Shown here piece by piece: positions 1 to 10,967 of a DNA stretch of 64,000 nt. Source of the stretch: Paraphaeosphaeria minitans (taxonomy: Eukaryota; Ascomycota; Dothideomycetes; Pleosporales; Didymosphaeriaceae). The number at the start of each line of letters is the position of its first letter. The first letter of the stretch is position 1. Below the pieces are notes generated by a model. That model worked only from the letters and a program-made list of their open reading frames with translations. It was not told where the DNA came from and did not search any database. The position numbers were made by a program, and so were the translations under genes. The DNA lies in contig WJXW01000012.1 in assembly GCA_015832175.1 (NCBI GenBank), positions 516,001-580,000 on the forward strand. The letters are read 5' to 3'.

Positions 1-625
1 GGACACGACTTCCTGAAATGCGTCAACAACCAGAAGAGAAGAAAGAAGAGAAGAAAGAAGAGAAGAAAGAAGAGAAGAGAAAATTAAGTCCATGAACAAC
101 GCCTCACATCAAAAGCGAGAGAAGATGAAACCCCATACAACAACACATTCCACACTCCGCTACCTGTATCAAACCTAGATAGACTTGCGCTGCCAGTGCC
201 ACAAAGCCTGCACGGTGAAGCCGGAGCGCAACCAAGATTAGAAAAAGGCAACGTAAGAGCCAGAAATGCCTCACAGGAGAGACGTCGACCAAGCAGTCTT
301 GCCTCACCAGAGAGCAAGAGGTACGAATCACATCACCTGGCTCAAAAAGACGCAGTCGTGAACACACCACCCCAGAAACTCCATTGGCTATCTGTTCGCC
401 AGCCCAGTCATTCATTGATGGCCCAAAGACGCATCCAAGCCCAGTGCAGGAATAGAAACATGCCTTACATATAAAAAAGCCTGTATCATATCGCTTTTAT
501 CTCATGCTCTCCATCCATTCCATCCATTCCATGCACATGATCCAAGCCATCGCCATCCTGCTCAATGATACAGGCCGGCAGAACGCAGAGAGAAGAAAGA
601 GGGAGATCAGATCGGGTATCCTAAT
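1..625. other. Left-edge spacer, 3' side of the PDI gene
   Basis: No convincing coding region is visible. A purine-rich AAGAAAGAAGAG-type repeat lies at about 32-82, and a short CCATCCATT repeat at about 509-531. The rest presumably includes the 3' UTR of the minus-strand PDI gene. Confidence 0.5.
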
Positions 626-2327
626 TTACAACTCATCATGCACCTCAGACGCTGCAGACTTGGCGCTCTCGGTCGCCTCCGACGCAGCACTCTTCACGCT
701 CTCGGTGACGCCCTCGGCCTTGTCGGCAGCGGTCTCGGCAGCGTCCTTGGCGGAATCCGTCGCGGCCGCAGCGGCGTCGGCGGCCTGCTCGGCGACCTCC
801 TCGGCGATCTCCTCGGTGGCCTCCTTGATGGCCTCGATGGCAGCCTTGACCTTGTGGGTACCGTTCTCCTCGATGAAGGCAGCAAGGTCCTCGACAGTGC
901 GGGCGCCAGAGTAGTCGATGGGGGAGTCTTTCTTGCCAGCGGGGAAGAGCTTGATGGTGGGGAAGCCCTGGATCTCATCGGGGACGTCGTTGGTGGTTGC
1001 GTCAACCTTGGCGACGGTGACGAGCTTCTGGAGCTCGGGAGAGGAGTAGAGGGCACCGAGCTCCTCGTACTTGGGAGCGAGAGCCTTGCAATGACCGCAC
1101 CAGGGTGCGTAGAACTCGAGGAGGACATCCTTGTCGTTGTCGATGACAAGTTTCTCGTACTCATGGGCGACGACAACGGTCACGGGGCCGTCGTTGGTCT
1201 CGGGGATGGGCTCAGACTTGACGGAGGGTTGGACCTTGTCGTTGACGAAGTCATCGATGAAAGAGCCAACATCCTTCTCGGTGATGGACTTGGTCTGGTC
1301 GTACGGGTACTTCTGGTTCTTGTCCGTCTTCTGGATGGCGAAGGCGGGCCACTTGCCGACCTCGAGGTTCAGGTTGCCAGCGTGTTGGCCGAAAGCCTTG
1401 GCGTCGATGGTAGCGAAGTTGATCTTGCCCTTGTACTTCTCAGCAAGGGGCTTGAGCTCCTTGGCGAGGGTGTCGCGCTCCTCCTGCTCCTCAGCGAAGA
1501 TGTATGCGAGGGGAATGCCGGCGGCCATGTAGCCGGAGTAGGTGTCGGGGCCGACCTCGCCGACCAGAGGGGTCGACGCAACCTTGATGAAAGACTCAAT
1601 GGTCTCCTTCTCGAAAGCTTCGGTGTGGGTATCCTTGCCCTCGTCGAAGGACTTGTAGAGCACAAGTGCGGGCTGCTTGACGCCCTCAGCCTTTGCAAGC
1701 TCGGCGTCGTTGGTGGCACCGAAGAGGTAGTTGTCGCGGAGACCGTTGGCGACGGAGGTGAAGGTCTCGTTGGAGGCCTTGTCGTCGGCGGCAAAGTAGG
1801 CGACGAGGACGACCTTGTCGGCGGTCTTGAACTCGTCAATGGAGTCCTTGGTGACGTCGGAGACAGCAGGCAGGGACTGCTTGGTCATAAAGGAGACGAT
1901 GGCATCGGCCTTGCGCGGACCGGTGTAGGGAGCGATGTTGTCCTCACCGCGGAAGACCTTGAGGGTAGGGTAGCCCTCGACGCCGTACTTCTTGCAGAGC
2001 TCCTGCTCCTCGGTGCAGTCGACCTTGGCAAGCGGGATGTCCCTCTCCTTGAGCGTCGTGGCCGCGGACTCGTACTCTGGCGCAAGCGCCTTGCAGTGAC
2101 CGCACCAAGGCGCAAAGACTGTGGGGAAGTCAGTATGAAATTGAAACGTGTGTCTTGGTGTTGAACACGACAAAGTGTCTTCCCAAGCTGCGGGCGCACT
2201 CACACTCAATCAGGGACAGGTCGTGCTCCTCGACGAAGCCCTGGAGGGTGTCCTCCTTGAGGTCGTGGACATCGGAAGCCAGACCCAGCGAGGCCAGGAC
2301 GGCTGTGAGGACAATGCTGTAACGCAT
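626..2327 (-). CDS. PDI1: Protein disulfide isomerase (ER thiol oxidoreductase)
   Basis: This enzyme forms and rearranges disulfides in secretory proteins in the ER lumen. There are two exons, 2204-2327 and 626-2118, around an 85-bp intron (donor GTGAGT, acceptor CACAG), giving 538 aa. Residues 1-18 are a hydrophobic signal peptide. The first thioredoxin domain carries CGHC at about 47-50, directly after the intron. Two redox-inactive thioredoxin-like domains follow, then a second active domain with CGHC at about 382-385. The protein ends in HDEL, the fungal ER-retrieval signal. The 76 or so residues before HDEL are odd: strongly Ala/Glu/Lys/Ser-rich and predicted helical, longer and more repetitive than the short acidic tail usual for PDI. 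The start was chosen because it gives the signal peptide. The long open frame on the opposite strand is a codon-bias shadow. Confidence 0.95.
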
Positions 2328-4171
2328 GATGCCTGCTCTGGAAACGAAGTAGGAAGAAAGGAAGGGTCGAGTCGAGATTCGCTACAACTCTGCAGGTGGG
2401 TGGGGAGAATGCCTGGCAGAGCGGCGGGCGGGTCTTTATGTGTATGGTTCCGTGGCGCGAAAGACCACAGTGTCTACTTCCACTGGGCTGAGCTCGGATG
2501 CAGGCCGCGGGCCCTGCCAAGACCCCATCCACACCGTGACTGCGGGCCTTCACCTGCAATAGTAATTCTGCTGATCCCCGGATGGGGACACGTAGAGCGC
2601 CCGCAGCTCTATTCCGCCCTGCAGACGGGTCCTACGAGTCCGCGTGGCCGCCCCCGTAGTCATGTCTTCCCTTCACCTGTCCGCCACGCCTATTCGAAGC
2701 TCGCCATGTATATTGCCTAACGCGGATAGCACCGCGCCCACCCCTGCCCACCCCTGCACACCCCAGGACCTCAGACCTCCACATGTGTCCCCCCGACCAG
2801 CATTGTCTAATGTATCCAGAGTACGAGCCACCATCTTCCAGCCCTAGGCCAGGTGTTCTCTTACTGCACGGCCTATCTACTTTGTCGCACTGTTTTGCAT
2901 TCTGTCAAGCAAAAGTTCGAACTCTTACCCGCGGCGTAAGATGATAGATATAGGCTGCAACACATTCACTATTCACGTGTGGCGAAGCTGGTACCGTGGT
3001 CGCCTCTTGAGTCTGACCCGATGCTCGAAGCAGCCCGGCCCTAGCACGTTAGCCTTGCTCTCACTCCCGTTAGTCCTACGCACGTACTCCCCCATTTAGC
3101 ACATGCCGTAGCCTGGATATACAAAGAGGAAAAGTCACGACCGTGCTGCGCGATGGATTAAGGAAGATGATTTGCATTGAGAGCTACGGAAAACAGACTG
3201 TCACGCATGCCATGAGACTGGCAGCAAAACCGCCCCCCACAGTTCCAACCACGCCTTAAAAGGTTTTTGAGTGTTTTCTGATCAATGTCGTTTTGTGTTT
3301 TCTTCTACCAGGCTGCTGACCGTAGCCACCCCGTCGTGCTTCCGTCGGAATCTTCAACCGTGTAGAAGCGATAGTGAGGTGACCACAGGTGAGCGCTCAG
3401 ACTGATCCGGTCCCAAAACCACGTGGGCAAAAGAGATGATCAACAATAATGTGAGCAGAAGCGTAGCGCTCTGGGTCGCAGTCCAGGGAGGACGGAGAAG
3501 GACTGCAGGAGATCTGATGCGTGCTGGCTTGCGCCAGCATTCGGCGAAAGAGAGACGCGTGAAGACAAAAGCTGATGGGAGCCAGAGGATATCTTCAGCA
3601 TGGCCGACGCGATGAGACAGATGATGGTGTGGAGAGATAGTCGTAGAGTCCAACGTGGCTAGACGTGTCTAGCATGGTGTTCCGATGCCGGACGGCCATT
3701 AAAACGCAAAGAGAATCGTCGGTGCCTCTATCGTGAAGGGACTTTTGATACTCTCTACAGCAAGCATGCTGGCTGTAGAGAGTGAGGAAAAACATTGCGG
3801 AGCCTGGACTCTCCGCCGGGACCGCAAATGTACACCAAAAAGACTGGCTCAACAGCCGCAGAAGGAAACCACCATGGATCCAGGAACAGACCCAAGGTAT
3901 ATAATACAAATGGACGGCCCGAAATCGCAGACTCCAGTACGCGCCGATGATTCGATCCGATGCCCGAAGAGGATTCCAGATTTCCCGCATCGATTCGTCG
4001 ACAGCCGCTCATATAGTCGTGAGAAAAGAAAAGAAAAAAACGGAGCAAAAATGTGCACCCACAACGCAAACCGGCTCCTGAGCAAAGAGAAATCGTGACA
4101 GAAGAGATGACTGGACTTCAACGAGAACTGCTCAGACAACCCTCAACCCCCCTCATCGCCGTGCACCGTCC
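2328..4171. other. Intergenic region between PDI promoter and DHH1 3' end
   Basis: No gene is supported; short open frames here have no recognisable domains. The part next to 2327 should hold the PDI promoter. A perfect 12-bp inverted repeat is listed separately at 3750-3783. Confidence 0.5.
3750..3783. repeat. Perfect 12-bp inverted repeat (hairpin)
   Basis: The left arm ACTCTCTACAGC (3750-3761) is the exact reverse complement of the right arm (3772-3783). The 10-base loop contains the palindrome GCATGC. It could form a hairpin in DNA or in a DHH1 3' UTR transcript. No flanking duplication or transposon is visible. Confidence 0.7.
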
Positions 4172-5896
4172 TTACGCGGGACCGGCGGGCTGGGGACGAG
4201 CGTTACGCTGCAGGTTGTGGCCGTTCTGGTTGTTCTGGCGGGGCTGTTGGTTCGGGTTCGGGTTCGAGTTCTGCTGCTGCTGCTGCTGCTGCTGGTTCGG
4301 AGGTCCGCGACCGCCACGAGGTTGGCCCTGGAATTGGCCGCCACCACGATTACCACGGTAGTTGCCGCGTCCGTTCTGGCTGTTGCGGGCGACAGTGCCT
4401 TCTTGTTCCTGGACTTGCGCATTGCGCTGAGAGTTTGAGACGGGGCGAGGGATCGTGTCGGGGGTCTCGTAGACATACAGCTTCTTCTCGATAACAGAAG
4501 GAATCGGCTGAATCTCGGTGCCCAACTCTTGCTCAATGCGGTACAGGTTAAAGCGGTCCTCCCAGTTGATCAAATTGATGGCGAGACCCAAGTGTCCAAA
4601 ACGTCCAGAACGACCAATGCGATGCAAGTACGTCTCGGCGTTCTTCGGGAAATCAAAGTTTATGACAACGTTGACAGCCTGAATATCGATACCTCGGGTA
4701 AGCAGATCAGAGCAGACTAGGTTACGGCAGACACCGTTGCGGAAGTCGTGGAAGACGCGATTACGGTTGTGCTGAAGCATACGGGCGTGAGAATAGAAGC
4801 AAGAATACCCAAGCTCGGTGATCTTCTTGGCAAGTAGCTCAACACGGTTGGTTGAGTTGCAGAAGATGATGGACTGGTTGATTTGCAATTTGTTGAACAG
4901 CGTGTTCAGGCAATGTACCTTCTGTTTCTCTTCGACGAAGGCGTAGTATTGAGTGATACCGCGCAGAGTGAGCTCGTCCATAAGGTTGATCTCGTACGGG
5001 GAGTTCATGTGTTTGTCCTAAACAGTGAGCAAGAGGCGCCTATGCGAGATACATGCGGGCCCATACCTTGAAGCTCTTGACGACAATAGGGAAAGTAGCG
5101 CTGAAGAGCATGACCTGTCTGTCCTTGGGGTGAAAACCAAGCAGTTGTTCTATAACTGGGGTAAACTCGGGGGACAGGAGCTTGTCAGCCTCGTCCATGA
5201 CAAAGGTCTGGCAAGCGGACAGGTCGGCAACGCCTTTTCCTGCCAGGTCCAAGATCCTACCCGGTGTGCCAACAATGATGTGAACAGGCTCAGACAACCG
5301 GATGATGTCGTCCTTTAGGCCAGTACCACCAGTCGAGACCATGACGTTGATACCAAGATGCTTTCCCAGCATCTTGCATACCTGCGAGGTCTGTAGTGCC
5401 AATTCTCGGGTGGGGACGAGGATGAGGGCCTGCGTCTTTGGGTTCTTCGGGTTCACGCGCTCGAGGGTGGGTATAACGAAAGCAGCCGTCTTTCCGGTGC
5501 CGTTCTTCGCTCGCGCAAGTATATCTCGGCCGGTGAGGGCAACGGGGATGGTCTCTTCTTGGATGGGCGAGGGCTTCTCGAACCCCGCTTCGAATATACC
5601 CATCATCAGCTCGCGCTTAATGAAGAAATCCTCAAACTCGAGGCCTTTTGTTGCGGTGACATCCTAGTGAAGCGTGTAAGCTCAAGCTCGCCGACCTGTT
5701 GCGCACTCAGCGCGGCGCATACCTCTGTCTGCACTCGTGTGTCTTTGGAGGGTATCTTGAGACCATCTTTCCAGTTTGCGCCTGCCGAAGACGATTGTTC
5801 GCTGCTCAGCGCGTTAGCATGTCGCGACCCCCACGGGGAGGCATTGACTGACTTGAGCGACGTCGCAGCGAGTTGGTTGGTGATTTGGTCAGCCAT
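4172..5896 (-). CDS. DHH1: DEAD-box RNA helicase Dhh1/DDX6
   Basis: Dhh1 is an ATP-dependent RNA helicase that promotes decapping and translational repression in cytoplasmic P-bodies. The exons are 5723-5896, 5067-5663 and 4172-5017, giving 538 aa; both introns (59 and 49 bp) close in frame. The start MADQ fits the family's N-terminus. Visible motifs are Q (KPSPIQEE), I (GTGKT about 113-117), Ia (PTRELA), Ib (TPGR), II (DEAD about 215-218), III (SAT), V (RGID) and VI (HRIGRSGR). The C-terminal tail is low complexity: Arg/Gly-rich (GGRGPP, RGNRGGG), then eight Gln encoded by eight consecutive CAG codons, then Asn/Pro/Gln. Such tails commonly drive condensate formation; that role here is inference. 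Family identity is very secure from the core. Confidence 0.95.
4271..4294 (-). repeat. (CAG)8 trinucleotide repeat in DHH1 coding sequence
   Basis: Eight uninterrupted CTG units on the + strand read as CAG on the coding strand and encode Gln8 in the helicase's C-terminal tail. The purity suggests length variation between strains. Confidence 0.9.
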
Positions 5897-6697
5897 TGGG
5901 AGAGAGGCCGCCGGCTGTGGTACTTTTCGACACACAGTCGATGTGTGAGAGTAGTGAGCAGCTATATGCGGTCGACTTTGCGACGGCAACGAGAGTTATG
6001 TGCGCGGGTACAATAGGCTATGTGGGGTTCCCAGGCGGGATCCGGGTCGCGTTTGCGCTTTAGGCACAACGCAGCAATGCCGGAGAGAGAAGTGAGAGCG
6101 GTGCGGTGTGTGTTCGACAGCGCCTGAGAATGGCGGCGACTCCTTGTTTATACCGGGCCTCGTGGTGGGGCTCAGTCGCTTGTTGTCGAGCTGGACGTCA
6201 CGGGCAAGGTGAGCGTCGGCGGGGTGTCGTTCGATGTGAGGGCAACGCGCAGTATACTATGGCCTCAAGGGTAGAGTGTGTCAGCGAGAAGGTTCAGGTG
6301 GCCGCAAAACGTATGTGGGGGAGTAGTAAGAGAAGAGCACGGTGTGCGTGTGGTGTTGGTGGAGATCAGAGGAAGGCTCAAGAAAAGGGCCCGAGCGACG
6401 ATCCGTGCGCCGAGTGTCTGATTGGACACCGAGTCGACGTGATCGCCAACTTCGTACTGTCGCCGCGTCTCACTGTGCAGGATTGAGTTGCGATTGTACG
6501 GAATTGTATTTTTGGTCAAGCGGAATTAGCAGTGGCCGCCGTAAGAGATGACGCCCTCCAACGTGAGGAAGCCGAACTGATGCATTGATAGCCCCGAATA
6601 CACAACCGCGGAACATCAAGGCACGTGTTCGTCCTGGTGGCACATTTTACATTGCGAGCGAGTACCTAGCTATTGACGGTGTGTAAACACGCACACC
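5897..6697. promoter_or_regulatory. Divergent promoter region DHH1 / rhomboid gene
   Basis: This is about 800 bp between two divergent starts (DHH1 at 5896, rhomboid at 6698). It should contain both promoters. I can identify no specific element and no coding potential. Confidence 0.45.
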
Positions 6698-7741
6698 ATG
6701 TCTCTCTTCCAGCGCCTTACGAGGACGCTTCGTCCCACGTCCTTCACCGCCATGTCCACCTTTCGCGCCGCCAGATCAGCTCGCTCGCCAATGTTGGATC
6801 CCAACTTCTTCGGAAGTACTACACGTCTAGGTAGGTAATCAACCCAACGTTCTTGGTGTTGATAACATATTCTTTATCCGCATTGGTTTCGGCCAAGGAC
6901 GGTTGCAAGAGCCAGACAGACATGCCACTTGGAGCAGCAGCATGACATCCCACTACGCTCCAATGTCAACATACAATCCCCACTACGCTTCAACTTCAAG
7001 ACAACATTCCACTACGCTTCAATTCAACCCGTCCTCCCCTCCTCCAACACCCCACTAACCACCCCAGGCCTCCGTCACCGCACCTACAACGCTTATAACG
7101 CCCCCACCCCCGACCGCACCACCTCCAACATGCGCCTCATCTACGCCTTCATGGGCCTCAACGGTGCCATCTTCGCTTACGCAATCTACGTCCAAGAGCA
7201 GGCCAAGCAAGGCTACAACCCCCCTTTCATCCGCTTTCTCCAAAACTGCACCCTCTCCCCCATCGGCTTCTTCAACGAGGGCCGCTACTGGACCACCATC
7301 ACCTCCGTCTTTTCGCACATGAACGTCATGCACATCGCGGGCAACATGCTGTCCTTTTACTTCATGGGCCAGATGCTCGCCATGACGCCAGGCTTCACAC
7401 CTGGAAAAATCGCCGTCCTCGTCGTGGGAAGCGGTCTGACGGGAAGCATCGGGTGGCTCTACACGACGATGAAGAACCGGAACCTCCAGAAGCGCGCGCT
7501 GGGGTTTTCGGGCAGCGTCATGGGCGTCGGGACGGTGGCGGCGTTCTTGTATCCCACGACGCGGTTTGCGATTTATGGTATCATCCCGGTGCCACTGTGG
7601 GCGCTGATGGCGGGGTATGCGGTGTATGATGGGTATTATCTGGATGATAAAAACAGCAAGGTGGGACATGCGGGGCATTTGGGGGGGTTGGCGTTTGGGA
7701 TTGTGTATTACTTCGCTAGGGTGAGGGGGTTAAGGATTTGA
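6698..7741 (+). CDS. Rhomboid-family intramembrane serine protease, probably mitochondrial
   Basis: Rhomboids cleave transmembrane substrates within the membrane. Exon 2 encodes at least five hydrophobic segments with the family signatures: a TSVFSHMNVMHIAGNM block, catalytic Ser in GFSGS and catalytic His in HAGHLGG. A short upstream exon (6698-6831) encodes an Arg/Ser-rich presequence ending RKYYTSR, typical of matrix-processed mitochondrial proteins, followed by donor GTAGGT. The only acceptor positions that keep frame are near 6897-6915, so the best model is intron 6832-6897 and exon 6898-7741, 325 aa. The obvious acceptor at 7067 (CCCCAG) gives the wrong phase. The linker between 6898 and 7067 therefore has to be coding, yet it holds three copies of a CCACTACGCT(T/C)CAA repeat read in different frames, which is unusual. 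The C-terminal protease region is secure; the N-terminal structure is not. Confidence 0.8.
6949..7023. repeat. Three imperfect copies of CCACTACGCTTCAA
   Basis: Copies begin near 6950, 6980 and 7009, about 30 bases apart. They fall inside the rhomboid gene's linker in different reading frames. Confidence 0.7.
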
Positions 7742-8517
7742 GAGGTGAACGCCAAGGGAGAGGCCTAGCGGAGAGGAAATTGCGGACTGGTGTGGGTGGA
7801 CGTCAGATGCTTGGGCCGATAGTCGGGGTACCCATGTGTTGTAAGAATAGCAATGACTTTCCTTCTTCGAATGTCAGAAGGTGTCATTTTAAGTTAATCG
7901 AGTTGTCGCCCGCTACGCTGCGTATAGCAACAACTTCACCAAAAATACGAAGATTCAGACGAGATACATTTTCGTAGGCGGTTATCTGCCGGTATGGATC
8001 TGTTTGGCTCATTACACCTTGAAAAACCTGTGTTCATTTTTCACATTCTGTTTGTGCTTAATACCCTCTTACTAAATTCCTGTGTATCTGGACTTGATGA
8101 GGCGCTTTACCAGCATCCGCAAGTGACGGAAGGCTACAGAATGTAAAATCTGCTTTAATTCGGATAACATCTCCCACGAAAGGCTCAAAGAGTCGAAGAG
8201 GTATAGTATATATGTCCTCAACTGTCATTTTCTCTCGATGACATATCGTCAGTGGCAGCACCTGCGCCACGAAGGCCAGAACTTCAGATACACATGCATT
8301 CCTCTATCGGGCCGTCGCCACATCCTACAATGCACGCCCCATACCCGACGCCAAACAACCCCATAATGCGCCTAGCCACATTGTCGTACAAATGCTGCCC
8401 TCTCGCCAGATACGCCCAAGGCGACTCGACGCCAGCAAATATAACATAGCATAAATAATGACATGTATATGACGAAAAAAAAATTACATCTAACCATCCC
8501 CTTGCATACATAACATT
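7742..8517. other. Convergent 3' spacer, rhomboid / AT-hook gene
   Basis: Two genes end towards each other across this relatively AT-rich spacer. No gene or notable element is seen. Confidence 0.5.
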
Positions 8518-10967
8518 TCAAGCAGCCTCCGGCGGCGGACTAGGCCGTTGGACAACTTCGGCTTCCTCAGCAGCAACTGGTTTCGGGGCTTCTACGCCGG
8601 GAGGACCAGAGAGCGTGACCGCTTTGCCGGTGTCGTCCAGAGCCTGGAGATCGGACGCGAGAGTGCGGCGATTCGAGGTTCTTTCGGAGATTACTTCTGG
8701 CTCGCTGTCGGAATCGGCGTTTGAGCCGGAGAGCGAGATAACTTTAGTCTTTTCAAGTGTCATTTTTCGGGGTTGCGTTGAGGCACTCAGATCGATGAGA
8801 TTAGTTGGTGGGGAGTTGGTTTGTGCGGTGTACTCTTGGACTGGGTTTCTTTCTTCGTCTTCAAGCTCGACGTTCTTCTCTTCATTGGTCGCTGTGGTCG
8901 CTGTTTCATCTGCTGCTGCCGATGTCTTCTTGGGTGCCGGGGCTGGCTTTGCAGGAGAACTCGCCTGGGAGGATTTCCCGGCCGAACCGAAATCCTCGGT
9001 CTTTGTTGTCTTCTCTTTCCTGGGCTTCGGTGCAGAGCCCTGATCATGCTTTCTGGGCCGGCCTCTCTTCTTGGGTGTCTTCTGCACGGGGCTTGCAGAC
9101 TCAATCAACTGCGTCTTTTGGGGCTCCGTCTTTATTTCCGGCTCTTTGAGCTCCTCCAGCGCAGTGTCTGAATCGTCTCTTACAAACTCCTCGGACAGAT
9201 GTGATATCTTCCGTGGCTTGCGTGGCCTCTTACCAGGTTTTGGCATAAAGCTCTGCGCGACTGGGTCGACTTTCTTATTCACCTGATCTTCTTGTCGCTG
9301 CTGCTTTGCAGGCGCTGGGCTCGCAGACTCCTCAGACGGATCTTCGGCCGTTTGAGTAGACTTTCTTCGCCCAGTTTTTCGCGTCGGCTCGCTTGATCTG
9401 ACCTTGACTGGTGACTTGTAGTCCTGGTCCTCATCATCCGAGGTTTTCTTCCACGCCCGACCTTTTCCCTTGTAATGTGTCTTTCTCGGAGGTTGCGGCT
9501 CTTCGGAATCGAGCATTAATTCATCGCCACCATCATTGACATTCAGTGTCGCAACTTCTTCCTGTGCCTGTCTCTCCTCTTGAACGTCAGTAAATGAAAC
9601 CTGAGCAAAGCCGGTGAGCCTAAGTTTCTGTTTGGGCTTGGGGGGTGATGGCTGTGTTTCAGGCTCGGCTTCTGGCTCTGCTACTAATTCGTCAAAAACC
9701 TGCGCGTTGTGGAAATATGGTCGCTGTTGGGCGGGCGTGCGGGTGCGCAGTCCTCGCCTCGAGGATGAGCCGGGCCGGTCGGGTGAAGCGGCAGCGTTGT
9801 TTGGCGTGGTCGTGGCATCAGCAGGCACGTCACCCAGTTCATCATCATCTTTTGATATGATTGCTTGTGACTGAGACAGCGTTAGAACAGAAACTCGGTC
9901 GGGTGAGACATTCCGTACAAGTGATTTATTCTTTGGTTCCTTTCCAGGCTTCCCTTTAGGTGTCTCGGAAGTCGCTACTGCGACCGGGGCAGGTCGGTCT
10001 AGGATATTGGTCAGCTCGTCTTGAATGTGCAAACGATAATAGAAGTCGATGATGGTGTAATGGGTATTGAGAGGTGATCGCGTGCGATAGAGAGAAGTGA
10101 TGAAGTGGGGTGGGGCACAAGCAACCTGAAAGTGCAACATACCAGGCACACTAGGCTCGTTGGCAGTCGATGCACTGGCGACAATTCCATTCATTGCCAT
10201 GGGATCCTCATCCTCATCTTCGGGCGAGACGATTTCGGCGGACTGGTAACATGTGTTAGGGCTGCGGTCGCATACTCATGTCGGCGCGACCTACCAGATA
10301 CTGCTTCTTCTTCCGCCCACCCGACTTCCGTCGCCCACTAGTAGGACTGCCTGGTACATTCGCTACAGAAGTTGGAGCTTCGATAGCGGGTCTGCGTTCC
10401 TCGACGTCACTGACGTCTGACACGACAATGTCTTCAGACTGTTGCAAGTTAGCTGCGCACAAATCACCACAGGCAGGAATCATTACAAGATAAGCTTTTT
10501 TGGGTTTCCTCTTGCGCTTCGCGGCAGCTGCCGCATCCTCTGATTTCGACTGCGCGGCAGACGGTGATGATTTGGCGATACCGCGCTTTCTGTGACCGTT
10601 CGTTATCGCCAATTTCTTCGGCTGTTGCTTCGGCGCAGCACGCGCAGTGAAAGCAGGTACCTCCGCGTCAGATTCGTCGTCCTGCTGTCATCAGACATGT
10701 TCGATCCAAGGAAAGTGCGACGACAAGACTTACGCTCGATGAGTCTTCTTCCCACACATCCAGGGTTGTATACCACAAGAACGGGCCAAGTACGTGCTCT
10801 GATCGTGACCACTCTTCGTAGCTCAATGCATTGGGTGCTGCATCACGCTTGTAGATAGCGTACTCAGCATTGCCGTAGACAGTCAGCCATGCATCTAGGG
10901 TCTGAAAACGAGGGCGTGAGCCGTCGTAGGTGGCGCGTTTGACAGGTGCCTGTGCTGCCGGTGCCAT
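8518..10967 (-). CDS. AT-hook-containing nuclear protein, function unknown
   Basis: I do not recognise a named family. Exons that close in frame are 10734-10967, 10487-10681, 10295-10438, 10143-10242 and 8518-10019, giving 724 aa. The intron at 10439-10486 is 48 bp, a multiple of three, with a CTAAC branch motif, so retention would also stay open. The N-terminal 80 residues are ordered-looking, with a Trp/Tyr-rich stretch (LDAWLTVYGNAEYAIY) and LGPFLWYTTLDVWEE. A second short conserved-looking patch reads ELTNILDRP, and another RGLRTRTPAQQRPYF. The rest is disordered, with acidic/Ser patches and basic blocks including the AT-hook core KKRGRPRK and a related GKRPRKPRK. These features suggest a chromatin-bound scaffold; that is inference. 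It could be a fast-evolving chromatin or kinetochore factor. Confidence 0.7.

Noticed and set aside
638..2164. 508-codon open frame antisense to PDI
   Set aside because: Gly/Leu/Val-rich shadow produced by codon bias of the true minus-strand gene; no domain.
2900..2945. GTTCGAAC-containing segment considered as a tRNA T-arm
   Set aside because: No acceptor stem, D-arm or anticodon arm can be paired around it.
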